A DNA stretch of 64,000 nucleotides from Cherax quadricarinatus (lineage: Eukaryota; Arthropoda; Malacostraca; Decapoda; Parastacidae), in assembly GCF_038502225.1 (NCBI RefSeq), contig NW_027196443.1:15001-79000 (forward strand), given 5' to 3'. This document shows, piece after piece, positions 31,591-44,903 of this stretch (positions are counted from its first letter, which is position 1; the number at the start of each line of letters is the position of its first letter). Below the pieces are notes generated by a model. The model was not told where the DNA came from and searched no databases. It worked only from the letters and a program-made list of their open reading frames with translations. Position numbers and translations under genes: made by a program.

Positions 31591-31936
31591 ATGGAAATAT
31601 AAACACAAATGCAGTATAATGTGATCCTTATCACAGATTCTGCTTCAGAATCTCCACGACTATGGTGCTGTTCGCACCTACTCCTAGGTTGAGGGACTGA
31701 TTACCTCATCTTCTGTACATAGTTCTACTGTCTTCCAGTTATGTCCTAGAATTTGTATTGATAAAGCCACTGGATGGCGAAACGTCTACAATAAAGATAC
31801 CCAGATGTTGCACATGTGTCTTACTCTTATCACATTATACTCAGATCCGTGTGTGACTTGAGAAAGCCCACTGTGTGGGTGAAACGTTGTCAATAAAGGA
31901 TCACATTATACTGCATTTGTGTTTATATTTCCATTA
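31591..31936. repeat. 346-bp unit with 40-bp perfect terminal inverted repeat
   Basis: 31591-31630 begins ATGGAAATATAAACACAAAT and its exact inverse closes the unit near 31936. Inside, in direct order, are a UUGAUAA-type motif (31753-31791) and a UUGAGAA-type motif (31854-31892). Confidence 0.75.
31854..31892 (+). ncRNA. Hammerhead-like motif, UUGAGAA core (degenerate)
   Basis: UGAC, UUGAGAA, A, stem II GCCCAC-UGU-GUGGGU, GAAACGUU, GUCA. Helix I UGAC/GUCA and stem II pair, but the first box departs from consensus. Confidence 0.4.
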
Positions 31937-32274
31937 GGTCTGGTCACAATCATGACAAGTTACAAAGGTATTTACAGATTACAGAGGTACGTAATGGGTC
32001 CAGGGACTGGGCCCCCAAAGTTTTGATAGCTGAACTAGGTACAAAGGTAATGAGCTCACAAGTTACAAAGGTAATGAATTCTGTAGAATGGTTACTTACG
32101 TTTATACATGGCTACAATCATGAACAAATTATAGAGTAATGAGCATGATAGACAAGCAATTTAACAAGTGATTTCAACGTGGCACTGTAGTATGACATAA
32201 TGGATTACATATATAAATATATATATATTTTTTTTTTTTTTTTGCACATGAGGCTGTCCTTCACCCTGTCCCCC

Positions 32275-32445
32275 TTTTTTTGGGTTAAACTTTGTTACCT
32301 CCCATTCCCCAGGTAGAATATTTTATTCGCATTACGAACCCTGAGGTTAGCAACCATAGATAACCCAAGAAAACCACTCAGTCTGGCTTCCATTAATGTA
32401 TTGTATAACCCTACGAGCTTAGCGCTTCCTTTGATTAACAATATA
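32275..32445 (+). repeat. SINE family A, diverged
   Basis: CTCCCATTCCCCAGGTAGA then TGTATAACCCTACGAGCTTA and GCGCTTCCTTTGATTAAC, with about 70 extra bases in the middle. Confidence 0.55.
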
Positions 32446-33216
32446 AATGACTTTGTGTGCGTATTAATTATATTAATGCTAATATCTGTAGAATATTTCA
32501 AATTTCGAAGTTTTATTAAGTGATTTACTCTACTCAGGGTTGTCACTTTGCCACAAAATTAAAGCAGCGACATCAAATTTTGCATTAGAGAGCACAGTAT
32601 AAGTTCATGTAAAGAATATTAGCTGGCATTCCATCTCTAAAGCAGATGATTTTTTATTTTGAGTTAGACTTAGACAAAGGTTTGGCAGCGTACCATGACG
32701 GTTACTACGTCTTGCTTATCACAAGTTACAAACTTGCTATTATGATAGGTGATTTTTTTTCATAATTTGTTATAATTAATTGATGGTGTCACAAAGCCAG
32801 TCTTTTAAATATTTTGCATACATGTATTTCTGAATGCCACGGTAAAAAATAATCTTATGGAATATCGGGAATGTTATTATTGTGTTATTTACCTGCAGAG
32901 TGCTGCCTCTATCGGGCAGGTACGGAATTATTGAACATGTTCTTATTTTTAAGTTTATTATCGTTTTTAAGTCCATGTTAACGATATATCAGTAATGCTA
33001 ATACAGTTCAACACAGGCCTGTATATTAAAAATATCATTAGTATTTATCACCAGAGAATGTTATGGCTGAGACTCCAACGATGTGTACAAAGTGAACATA
33101 AAAAGCAAGCAAGTCAGCATGCACACATACGCACACAGCCTCTTGCTTTTAAACATCCACATTAACCATGGATCTTGGGACGCCAGTGTGTGGTTGACCA
33201 TGTGTGAGGTGAGGTT
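32446..33216. other. AT-rich region, then possible promoter/5' UTR
   Basis: AT-rich to about 33110, then composition shifts to GC-rich just upstream of the gliotactin-like first exon. I see no TATA box that stands out from the AT background. Confidence 0.35.
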
Positions 33217-33718
33217 ATGTCCAGCGGGCCGGTGACGGGAAACATGGCAGCTCTACGCAGCCCCAGAAAACCTGTAATATCACTTGTCAGGGTAGTGGAG
33301 AGTGTGTTGGTGTTGTGTGTAGTGACAGTTACAGAATGTCAGTTCCGTAACGACCGAGAAGACTATTATTATTACAACTCTCGACGTGACCAGCGCCCTG
33401 CCTACTCCACCCAACCCTCTGTCCGTTCCCAGTATAACAGTGGTGACACGTATTACGGAACTGACCGCCGTTACGACACCCACTACGACGACCCTACGAG
33501 ACTCCGTGGCTTCGATAACAAGTACCAGGAGCCTACTTTCCGTTACGGCGAGGGTAATGTCGACGGACGCCTCGGTAACAGACGCTACGACGCCAGAGGT
33601 CGTGAGCGTCCGGGCTATGACGGACGCCTGTGGGACTCTCGTAAAGATGGCCAGTTCGGTGTCCTAGACGGCTGGAGGCCTGACCTACAAGGGGAACAGC
33701 GACCTGCTGAGAAGCCAG
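33217..33718 (+). CDS. First coding exon of a neuroligin/gliotactin-like membrane protein
   Basis: Open frame from ATG 33217; an in-frame ATG at 33244 in better context (AACATGG) may be the true start. A basic stretch (RSPRKP) and hydrophobic run (VESVLVLCVVTVT) ending near C-Q form a signal peptide. A tyrosine- and arginine-rich polar region follows (DREDYYYYNSRRDQRPAYS). The frame ends by splice donor CCAG|GTACGA at 33718 in phase 1. Joined to 44904 it reads ...AEKPG-QNLPLADV with the glycine codon rebuilt. GC-rich synonymous sites contrast with the AT-rich surroundings. The extracellular cholinesterase-like domain begins in the next exon. The polar Tyr-rich leader before an esterase-like domain resembles arthropod gliotactin, a septate-junction protein; another neuroligin-like protein is possible. 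Confidence 0.75.
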
Positions 33719-34479
33719 GTACGACCCACTAGGGGTACCAGGTTAACTACCAGTTTCTAGCTTTAAACTGACTTTCATCTCGCACCCACACAACATTTGC
33801 CTCCACATACCTAGTGCACAACCCTCGCATAACTATTGCACACCCACACAGACTATTATGGGGATTTTGTGCTCTTAAAGCTTTTCCATAATTTATTCCC
33901 ATGTCCGGTATTATGTTGATTTTGTCATGGACATTGTATTATGTACATGTATGAAACGTAACCAAACCTAACGAAACCCTATCAAAAATATAACCTAATA
34001 TAATTTAACCTTACTCTTCTACCGGTAGTTATGAGAATGATGCGCCTTTACATTTTTTTTTTCCTATGCTGTGATTGGTCAGGAGCGCCAGTACTAAATG
34101 TTGATTGACCAGGATGTGCTGCATGTCACAAATTGAATACATTATTTTTTATATACCCCCCCCCAAAAAAAAAAAAAAAATACACAAACCACTTTGTACC
34201 GGGTATAAATAGCATCGTTGTTTGTAAAAAAAAAAAAAATATGGGAGATTTTTCAAAAGCGGATTTTCATAGCCCCCACACATAACTAGGATTATAGTAC
34301 ACGTACACAACCCCCACGTTACTAGTACACAACCCCTTAGACAAGATGGAACTTGCACAGATGATTAAGAAATGGGTGAAATACCAAAGTGTCAGTACAA
34401 CTCTTGTGTTGAGCAAGCCGTTAATCAGTCTAAAGATCGACAATCCAAATTATTTTTTTTCATGGATAAGCCTCAAAAC

Positions 34480-35700
34480 CCTGTCAGCGTATTCCAAATT
34501 TCTGACGTAACACTAACTCCACTGGACTTTAAAAAAGCCAATGACAGCATGCCCATGCACTCAGCCCCAGGCCCAGAGGGAGCATAGACACGGGCGTAAT
34601 CCCAGTCGCTAAAAACAACGGATATAGCCCCACTCCATAAAGATGGCAGCAAAGCATTAGCTAAGAACTATAAAATTATAAATCAATATCTCTAACGTCC
34701 CACATTATAAAATTTTTTGAAAGAGTTCTAAGAAGCATGATCGCAAATCACTTTGATTCGCAACATTTGCACAATCCAGGGCAGCATGGGTTTAAAGCAG
34801 GTCGACTGGATCGCAGTGATATCGGCTTGGATGCACAAGAAGACAGTGGACAGATTTTGCAAAAGCCTTTGACAAGTGCAATCATCGTATCGCCGACAAA
34901 ATGCATGCTAAAGGGGTAACTGGCAAAATGAGCCGATGGATCTTCAACTTTCTAACCAATCGAACACAGTAGTGCTAAACAGAATTAAGTCGGAGGCTGC
35001 CAGTTTAAAGCTCTGTTCCACAAGGCACAGTACTCTTCCCCCATCCTGTTCCTCATCCTCATATCAAGACATTGAGATGTAAACCATCGCACCGTATCAT
35101 CCTTTGCAGATGATACAAGAATCTACATGAAACTGTTATCCATTGAGGATACTGTAAATCTCCAAGTAGATATAAACCAAGTTTTCCAATAGGCAGCGGA
35201 AAGCAATATGATGTTCAGTAACAAATTCAACTACTCCGTTATGGAAAACTGGAGAAAATAATAGCTAGAACTGAGTATACTACAAACTGACCACACAATA
35301 GAGCGGAATAGTGTGAAGGACTTGGGCGTGTTAATGTAAGAGGATCTAATCTGCAAGGATCACAACAGTGCCTCGAGAAAAAATGATAGAATGGATAATA
35401 AAATCTTCGAAACAAAGGATTCCAAGCCAGTGATGATCCTTTTTAATTAAATCACTTGGTCTCTCTAAGCAGGAATGCTGCTGTATACTAACAGCTCCAT
35501 TCAAGGCAGGTGAAATCGCAAATCTAAGAGAATGTACAGAGAACCTTAACTACACATATAAGTTCCGTTAAACACCTTAATTACTGGGAATGCTTGGAAT
35601 CGACCTGTACTCACTGAAGCGCAGTGGAGAGTGATACGTCAATCATAATGTACACCTGGAAAATCCTAGAGGGACTGGTCCCAAATCTGCACACAGAAAT
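34480..35700 (+). pseudogene. Degenerate family B LINE
   Basis: Reads SMPMHSAPGPEG at about 34530, QHLHNPGQHGFKAGRLD (34757), AKAFDKCNH remnant (34857), PQGTVL region (35020), SFADDTRIYM (35100) and the C-terminal GLVPNLHTEI (35680). Multiple frameshifts. Same order as 37850-39200. Confidence 0.8.
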
Positions 35701-35724
35701 CACTCAAAAAGGCACAATACCGTG

Positions 35725-36530
35725 ACTGGAACGATACACAAATAAGCCGCACATAAAAGAGAGAAGCTTACGACTACGTTTCGGTCCGACTTGGACCATT
35801 GACAAAGTCACACTAACCAGAGGTGGAGCAGGACGGCTATATATAGGTAGGAAGAGGTGGTGGTGGTGGTAGTAGTAGTAGTAGTAGTACAAGAGTTGTA
35901 TATAATACCGACAAGATGAAATTAAGACACATGCACAACACCCGGGCATCCCCATCATAGACGTTTCGCCATCCAGCCAGCCACTGGATGGCGAAACGTC
36001 CACAACAAAGACAACCAGACGCCGCACATGTGTCTTAATTTCATCAGTAGTTGTAGTAGTAGTAGTAGAAGAAGAGGTAGTAGTAGTGGTAGTGGTAGAA
36101 GTGGGAAATAAGGAGGACGAGCCAGTCAAATACAAAGGAAGGGGAGCACTGCAAGAGAGCTAGATGCCCACAGAGGGAGAGCAAGCGCACAGAGGTGCGT
36201 GAAAGGGGAAGTGGTGAAATAAATGAAGAAGGAACAGAAACACGAGACAGGAGAGAGAAAGACAACCCAGAGGAGAAAAGGAAAGAGAAAAGGTGAAGAG
36301 GGAAGAAGAAAAAGAAAAAGAAAAAATGAGGATTCAGGTTAAGTCACGGGTGTTCTGAAGTTTGGAGCATTTTACAAGAAATTAAGACACATGTGCGGCG
36401 TCTGGTTGTCTTTGTTGTGGACGTTTCGCCATCCAGTGGCTGGCTGGATGGCGAAACGTCTACGATGGGGATGCCCGGGTGTTGTGCATGTGTCTTAATT
36501 TCATCTTGTCGGTATTATATACAATTCTTG

Positions 36531-36597
<67 letters not shown>

Positions 36598-36725
36598 TCT
36601 TCCTGCCTATATATAGCCGTCCTGCTCCACCTCTGGTTAGTGTGACTTTGTCAATGGTCCAAGTCGGACCGAAACGTCGTCGTAAGCTTCTCTCTTTTAT
36701 GTGCGGGTTATTTGTGTATCTTCGT
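35725..36725. repeat. About 1-kb foldback with ~320-bp inverted arms
   Basis: 35725-36045 is the inverse of 36385-36725 (GCGGCGTCTGGTTGTCTTTG, CCGTCCTGCTCCACCTCTGG, GGTCCAAGTCGGACCGAAAC), with a 340-bp purine-rich spacer. Both arms contain triplet repeats ((AGT)n / (ACT)n, 36533-36590 on the right). The mirrored ORFs in the arms are by-products of the inversion. Hammerhead-like motifs at 36643-36682 (plus) and its inverse near 35777-35818. Confidence 0.85.
36643..36682 (+). ncRNA. Hammerhead-like motif, degenerate first box
   Basis: UGAC, UUUGUCAAU, stem II GGUCC-AAGUC-GGACC, GAAACGUC, GUCG. Stem II is perfect and helix I pairs with one G-U, but the CUGANGA box is not conserved. Confidence 0.35.
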
Positions 36726-36794
36726 TTTGTCTTTAAGCCTTCGATTGACTTGTTTGAAATAGCTCTGTCATATATAATGATGATTACGTTTCCC

Positions 36795-36900
36795 TTCCCT
36801 TGATGCTGGTGAAGAGCTCTTGATCAAAAGAATTTGACTACCTTTCTCTCCCTTGGATCAAGTTTCATTACCTGCCATTCCTCAGTTGCTGTACTGCTTA
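36795..36900 (+). repeat. SINE family A fragment
   Basis: CCTTGATGCTGGTGAAGAGC then TCTTGATCAAAAGAATTTGA and CCTGCCATTCCTCAGTTGC match family A. Confidence 0.65.
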
Positions 36901-36929
36901 TTTTGAAATGTTTTCTGATATGACTCATC

Positions 36930-37716
36930 TTTTTATGCAGTATCCGACCATGGAACTCCGTGTTCATCAAGAACTGCAAGAAGCCTCTGCCACGTGCCTT
37001 CAACATTCTATAGAGAGAGAGCATAGATACAGGGGTCATCTCACACTCGCTAAAAACGACAGACATAGCCCCACTTTACAAAGGTGGCAGTAAAGCAGTT
37101 GCAAACAACTACAGTCCGATAGCACTGACATCCCATATCATAAATATCTTAGAAAGGGTTCTAAGAAGCAAGATTGCCAACCACTTACACAACCCAAGGC
37201 AACACGGGTTTAGAGCAGGTCGCTCCTGTCTATCCCAGCTACTGGACCACTATGACAAGGTCCTGGATGCTATAGAGGATAAACAAAATGCAGATGTAGT
37301 ATACACAGACTTTGCGAAAGCCTTCGACAAGTGCGACCACGGTGTAATAGCGCACAAAATGCGGGTAGATAGCTCCATAACTTTCTAACAAATAGAACAC
37401 AGAGTAATTATAAACAGAGTAAAGTCTGAGGCAGCTACGGTGAAAAGCTCTGTTCCACAAGGCACGGTACTCGCTCCCATCCTTTTCCTCACCCTCATAT
37501 CTGACATAGACAGAGATATAAGCCATAGGTCCGTGTCTTCCTTTGCGGATGACACCTGAATTGCCATGACGGTGTCCTCCATCGAAGACACCGCAAGACT
37601 CCAAGCGGACATGAACCAAATCTTCAAATGGGCCACTCAAAACAATATCAAATTCAATGAAGAGAAATTTCAGCTACTAAGATATGGAAAACTTGAGGAA
37701 ATTAAAACTTTAACAA
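36930..37716 (+). pseudogene. Family B LINE copy 1, 5' segment (interrupted by copy 2)
   Basis: RT-coding DNA from SWNSVFIKNCKK (about 36950) through GSKAVANNY, GFRAGRSCLSQLLDHYDKV (37205), FAKAFDKCDHG (37310), SSVPQGTVLAPIL (37445), SFADDT (37538) to LRYGKLEEIK (37705), with a few frameshifts and a stop after SFADDT. It resumes at 39704 after an intervening second copy. Confidence 0.8.
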
Positions 37717-39698
37717 GATGGGTCCTACACAGATGACAGCAAGGAAATGAGTGAGCTACTCAAGTCCCAATATGACTCAGTTTTTAGCAAGCCGCTAACC
37801 AGACTGAGAGTCGAAGATCAAAATGAATTTTTTATGAGAGCCACAAAATTTGGTTAACACAAGCCTATCCGATGTTATCCTGACGCCAAATGACTTCGAA
37901 CAGGCGATAAATGACATGCCCATGCACTCTGCTCCAGGGCCAGACTCATGGAACTCCGTGTTCATCAAGAACTGCAAGAAGCCCCTATCACGAGCCTTTT
38001 CCATCCTATGGAGAGGGAGCATGGACACGGGGGTCGTCCCACAGATACTAAAAACAACAGACATAGCCCCACTCCACAAAGGGGGCAGTAAAGCAACAGC
38101 AAAGAACTACAGATCGATAGCACTAACATCCCATATAAAAATCTTTGAAAGGGTCCTAAGAAGCAAGATGACCACCCATCTAGAAACCCATCAGTTACAC
38201 AACCCAGGGCAACATGGGTTGAGAACAGGTCGCTCCTGTCTGTCTCAACTATTGGATCACTACGACAAGGTCCTAGATGCACTAGAAGACAAAAAGAATG
38301 CAGATGTAATATATACAGACTTTGCAAAAGCCTTCGACAAGTGTGACCATGGCGTAATAGCGCACAAAATGTGTGCTAAAGGAATAACAGGAAAAGTCGG
38401 TCGATGGATCTATAATTTCCTCACTAACAGAACACAGAGAGTAGTCGTCAACAGAGTAAAGTCCGAGGCAGCTACGGTGAAAAGCTCTGTTCCACAAGGC
38501 ACAGTACTCGCTCCCATCTTGTTCCTCATCCTCATATCCGACATAGACAAGGATGTCAGCCACAGCACCGTGTCTTCCTTTGCAGATGACACCCGAATCT
38601 GCATGACAGTGTCTTCCATTGCAGACACTGCAAGGCTCCAGGCGGACATCAACCAAATCTTTCAGTGGGCTGCAGAAAACAATATGAAGTTCAACGATGA
38701 GAAATTTCAATTACTCAGATATGGTAAACACGAGGAAATTAAATCTTCATCAGAGTACAAAACAAATTCTGGCCACAAAATAGAGCGAAACACCAACGTC
38801 AAAGACCTGGGAGTGATCATGTCGGAGGATCTCACCTTCAAGGACCATAACATTGTATCAATCGCATCTGCTAGAAAAATGACAGGATGGATAATGAGAA
38901 CCTTCAAAACTAGGGAGGCCAAGCCCATGATGACACTCTTCAGGTCACTTGTTCTATCTAGGCTGGAATATTGCTGCACACTAACAGCACCTTTCAAGGC
39001 AGGTGAAATTGCTGACCTAGAAAATGTACAGAGAACCTTCACGGCGCGCATAACGGAGATAAAACACCTCAATTACTGGGAGCGCTTGAGGTTCCTAAAC
39101 CTGTATTCCCTGGAACGCAGGCGGGAGAGATACATGATTATATACACCTGGAAAATCCTAGAGGGACTAGTACCGAACTTGCACACGAAAATCACTCACT
39201 ACGAAATCAAAAGACTTGGCAGACGATGCAACATCCCCCCAATGAAAAGCAGGGGTGTCACTAGCACGTTAAGAGACCATACAATAAGTGTCAGGGGCCC
39301 AAGACTGTTCAACTGCCTCCCAGCATACATAAGGGGGATTACCAACAGACCCCTGGCAGTCTTCAAGCTGGCACTGGACAAGCACCTAAAGTCGGTTCCT
39401 GACCAGCCGGGCTGTGGCTCGTACGTTGGTTTGCGTGCAGCCAGCAGCAACAGCCTGGTTTCCATTGGGGTCCTTAATCTTGTCATACAGTCGACTAACA
39501 CCCAGGTACCTATTTGCTGCTAGGTGCAGCCAGGTGTAAGCGTGTTGAAATGTTTAATCGAACCCGGGCCCTCCGTGTGTGAAGCGGGAGCTTTAGCCAC
39601 CAGGCCACCGGGCTCTGATCCACCAGGAGGCCTGATCACAGACCGGGCCGCGGGGGCGTTGACCCCCGGAACTCTCTCCAGGTAAACTCCAGGTATAC
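37717..39698 (+). CDS. Family B LINE (CR1/L2 group) copy 2, RT ORF to 3' end
   Basis: The LINE frame starts at DGSYTDDSKEMSELLKSQYD (37717), shifts once near 37845, then is open from 37850 to beyond 39450. Landmarks: MHSAPGPDSWNSVFIKN, NYRSIALTSHIKIFERVL, GQHGLRTGRSCLSQLLDH, motif A IYTDFAKAFDKCDH, motif B SVPQGTVLAPILFLI, motif C SSFADDTRI, then NNMKFNDEKFQLLRY, SLERRRERYMIIYTWKI, GPRLFNCLPAYIRGI. All catalytic residues are present; the endonuclease is missing (5' truncation). The reported frame runs on to 39523 through an inserted SINE (39458-39615). The 3' UTR ends CCAGGTATAC at 39698. AACAA flanks it (37712-37716, 39699-39703). Confidence 0.82.
39458..39615 (-). repeat. tRNA-derived SINE inserted in LINE 3' UTR
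   Basis: On the minus strand it starts AGCCCGGTGGCCTGGTGGCT with A-box-like TGGCCTGGTGGCTA and B-box GGGTTCGATTAA 35 bases later, spacing as in a tRNA-type Pol III promoter. A body with GCAAATAGGTACCTGGGTGT follows. It replaces a few bases of the LINE 3' UTR between CAGCCTGGTT and CTGATCCACC. Confidence 0.75.
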
Positions 39699-40440
39699 AA
39701 CAAATTATAACCATGCAATAGAGGGAAAAAGAAATGTAAAGGACCTGGGAGTAATAATGTCAGAGGATCTCATTTTCAAAGACCACAGCAATGTTTCTAC
39801 CGCATCTGCTAGAAAAATGATAGGATGGATAATGAGAACCCTTAAAACTGGGGTCGCCAATCCCATGATGATTCTCTTCAAATCATATGTTCTCTAGGCT
39901 GGAATAGTACTGTACACTAACTGCCCCCTTCAAGGCAGGCGAAACTGCTGACCTGGAGAGTGTACAAAGAAATTTCATGGCACACAAGTACGGTAAAGCA
40001 CCTAAATTACTGGGAACGGTTGAAGTACCTTGATTTGTATTCCCTGGAACGCAGGTGAGAGAGATACATTATAATATACACTTGGAAAATCTTAGAGGAA
40101 TTGGTACCAAACTTGCACACGACAATCACTCCCTATGAAAGCAAAAGACTTGGCAGGAGATGCAACATTCCCCCAGTGAAAAGCAGGGGCGCCACGAGTA
40201 CACTGAGAGACAACACAATAAGTGTCAGGGGCCCAAGATTGTTCAGCTGCCTCCCAGCATACATAAGGGGATTACCTATAGACCCCTGGCTGTCTTCAAG
40301 AAGGCGCTGGACAGGCACAGTCAGTACCTGGTTCCTACGTCAGTTTACGTGTGGCCAGCATTAACAGCCTGGTTGATCAAACCCTGTTCCACCATGTGGC
40401 CTGGTCTCAGACCGGGCCGCGGGGGAGTTGACCCCCGAAA
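39699..40440 (+). pseudogene. Family B LINE copy 1, 3' segment
   Basis: Resumes at the residue where 37716 stops (NVKDLGVIMSEDLIFKDHSN at about 39735) and runs through EELVPNLHTTITPYESKRLG and GPRLFSCLPAYIRG to the 3' UTR ending GGGGGAGTTGACCCCCGAAA. Frame broken near 39895 and 40060. Confidence 0.8.
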
Positions 40441-40449
40441 CCGGTATCT

Positions 40450-41300
40450 TTTTTTTTTCATTTCCGATGTAGCCAATCCTTATCCACCTTATCTGTACCC
40501 TGGAATATTTTGTATGCCTTGATCATATTCTTTTGTCCTTTAATATACCTTTGATGGGTTTCAAGAGTTTTCCTGATCCCGGCCCTAGGCCGAGCTTCTC
40601 TGGTGCTTGCCTAGTCAGTCAGGCTGTTGGTGCTGGCGGCCCGCTGGCTTGCATATGTATCGTAGTCTAGGTGATCCAGCATTTGGCTGAGGTACTTGAC
40701 GAGTTTCCTCTTGAAAACTTATACATCCACTTGTTCCGGCAGTGTTTCTCATCTCGTAAGGTGTGGAAATAGTCCAGGACCACGGGTATTAACACAACGT
40801 TTGCTTATTGTGGATTTAACCCTATAACCTCTCGGACGAGACTGGAGAGCATAAAGTATAGCGACCCGGCTGTGCGGACTCAAGAAATTCAACTCCATGG
40901 TGTTACTTGGCTCTTGGGGGGGTTAGGACCCTAGCGGTTACTTCACAATGTGGACATAACTCTCTAAGTTAACATAATGTTAGTTTCGTAAATCTGTAAT
41001 AACTGTAATTTTTTACTTGTTGAGTTTTATATACTGTCAAATCATTAACATACTTTTGGAAAGTTATGAGGCGCAGTTTGTTACCCTCACATCTTAAACT
41101 TTATCTTTTATAAAAACTTTTAATGATGTTGAAGTATTCATTTGTGTGTGCTAGTGCTATTCCTGTTCTGCTTCTTTAGTTCGTTGAGTAACCTTTTATG
41201 TTTAGCACCGTCAGTATCTGTCCAGCTCCCTCTTGAAGGCAGTCAGGGGCCTATTGGTAATTCCCCTTATGCATGGTGGGAGGCTGTTGAAAAGTTTAGG
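40450..41300 (-). repeat. Antisense LINE 3' ends (two families)
   Basis: 40450-40860 reads on the minus strand as a LINE C-terminus (VVLDYFHTLRDE, then FKRKLVKYLSQMLDHLDYD-like codons with a frameshift) and 3' UTR. 41205-41300 is antisense family B (CTCTTGAAGGCAGTCAGGGG, ATTCCCCTTATGCATG). Between them is AT-rich sequence without features. Confidence 0.55.
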
Positions 41301-41460
41301 AATGTGAAGTCCACTCAACCTTCTTTCATGCACTTGTGCTGTAGGCGGCAACAGTGGAGCGACCACCACACGTGTTGTAATAACACCTGTTCTCTATCAT
41401 GGTTCCGGGTGATAAGACTGAGGTAGCGGACACACTGACTCACCCACAAGACTCGCATTG

Positions 41461-41695
41461 TTATATTCACGGAAAGCACTAAGCCTATAAGGGTCCTGCA
41501 GGCAGTGAAGTTGATGCAAGTAAGGGAAGGGTATGCATAGTAGTGTCACTTAAAAAGGAGTTTCATGAGGCTGGTGAAGGGCTCTTGATCAGGAAAATTT
41601 CCTGGATCAAACCCAGTCGCCTCCCATTACCCAGGCGCTGCATGACCCCTACAGATTTAGCACATCCTCGTGAATGTAATAAGAGATATTACATT
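41461..41695. repeat. SINE family A, two pieces in opposite orientation
   Basis: 41461-41505 minus (GGAAAGCACTAAGCCTATAA); 41556-41695 plus (GGCTGGTGAAGGGCTCTTGA, CCCAGGCGCTGCATGACCCC). Confidence 0.65.
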
Positions 41696-42112
41696 TATTA
41701 CACGTCAGGCAGTACCAAGAGCTGCAGCTCACCCCCATCCGCAAGCCCAAATAAGTATATACAAATGAATATTTACAAACAATTACAGTTGTAATGATAA
41801 TGATAATGACCACATTTCAAACCAAGGTACAAACGTACACAATAATTTGAAAACCCATAGTTTGAACAGTATTTGTAAGGAAGTATCGTGTGATATATAT
41901 TATTAACATTAAATCGACATGATTTGCAACGTTTACTGATTATTTTTTTTTCCTTCTGCAGTAGTAACTGAACATATTGATTGACATCTTGGATCTGGGG
42001 AGAAAATGCTTTAGAGTAAATATTTTTGTTAATGTTAAGGAGTTGTGAGCTGATTATTACTTGTGCATTAAGATGCTTAATGGATAAATTGGTAGCTACA
42101 GCTATCCATATA

Positions 42113-42400
42113 TGCGTGTGGATCAGTCCTGTTGTATCCACCTGTGGGGATCAATCCTGTTGTATCCACCTGTGGGGATCAATCCTGTTGTATCCACCTG
42201 TGGGGATCAATCCTGTTGTATCCACCTGTGGGGATCAATCCTGTTGTATCCACCTGTGGGGATCAATCCTGCTGTATCCACATGTGGGGATCAGTCCTGC
42301 TGTATCCACATGTGGGGATCAGTCCTGTTGTATCCACATGTGGGGATCAATCCTATTGTATCCACATGTGGGGATCAATGCTTTTATATGCACATGTGTA
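42113..42400 (+). repeat. 28-bp minisatellite, about 10 copies
   Basis: Unit GGGGATCAATCCTGTTGTAT plus CCACCTGT. Because 28 is not a multiple of three, all three plus frames stay open and give similar Cys-rich peptides; this is not evidence of coding. Confidence 0.95.
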
Positions 42401-42689
42401 TAGACCAGTCATATTTGTCAACGTGACGAATCATAGTTGGCAGCATACTTATGGATCAGTTATGTGTACCCATAAGTGTTGTTCAGTCATGTTCACTCGG
42501 AGACAGTCAAATCTTAGTTTCCAGTCCCAGTTAAAGAATACCCATATTGACTTTTTTATGCTGTATTCCTATTAAATAGTTGAGTTAATACAGCTTATTG
42601 TTTTCTTTTTTTTTCGTTGTCTTCTGATTTGCTACACTTTTTCGGGGATAGAGGGGAAGGAGGTGGCATTAATGCTCGTTTATTAACAC

Positions 42690-44683
<1,994 letters not shown>

Positions 44684-44903
44684 ACTGATCTCTGGCTGAA
44701 GGAGACTCGAACCTACGAACCTTAGGACAAGGTACGCAGTGCTTTACCAATCTACCCACACTGGACCAATACCTTGGCGTGTAGCATGAGCTACACGTTT
44801 TATCCAAGGCAGCCAGCTTTCAGGGAGAAGGCTTACAGCTTTTCATCTCATCCCCTGCATGCATCAGCCTTACTAGAGATTTGAACAATGCACCCCACCA
44901 CAG

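Larger units (their letters stand above)
31300..32145. repeat. Interspersed repeat F, interrupted copy
   Basis: Same repeat as 49393-49815 (TTTATTATGCACCCCATACC, CCTGTGGGCGGTAGTCAAAA, and reiterated TTACAAAGGTAATGAACTCA). Here it is split after CTCCAGGTAG (about 31515) by about 415 bp of foldback/hammerhead-type repeat and resumes at AGGTCTGGTCACAATC (about 31937). Confidence 0.8.

Noticed and set aside
35704..36135. Mirror-image ORFs at 35704-36135 and 36393-36803
   Set aside because: Identical by inversion of a foldback repeat; tyrosine runs are translated triplet repeats.
42026..42575. Cys-rich repeat proteins in three frames
   Set aside because: A 28-bp minisatellite keeps all frames open; no splice or start context and no coding bias.
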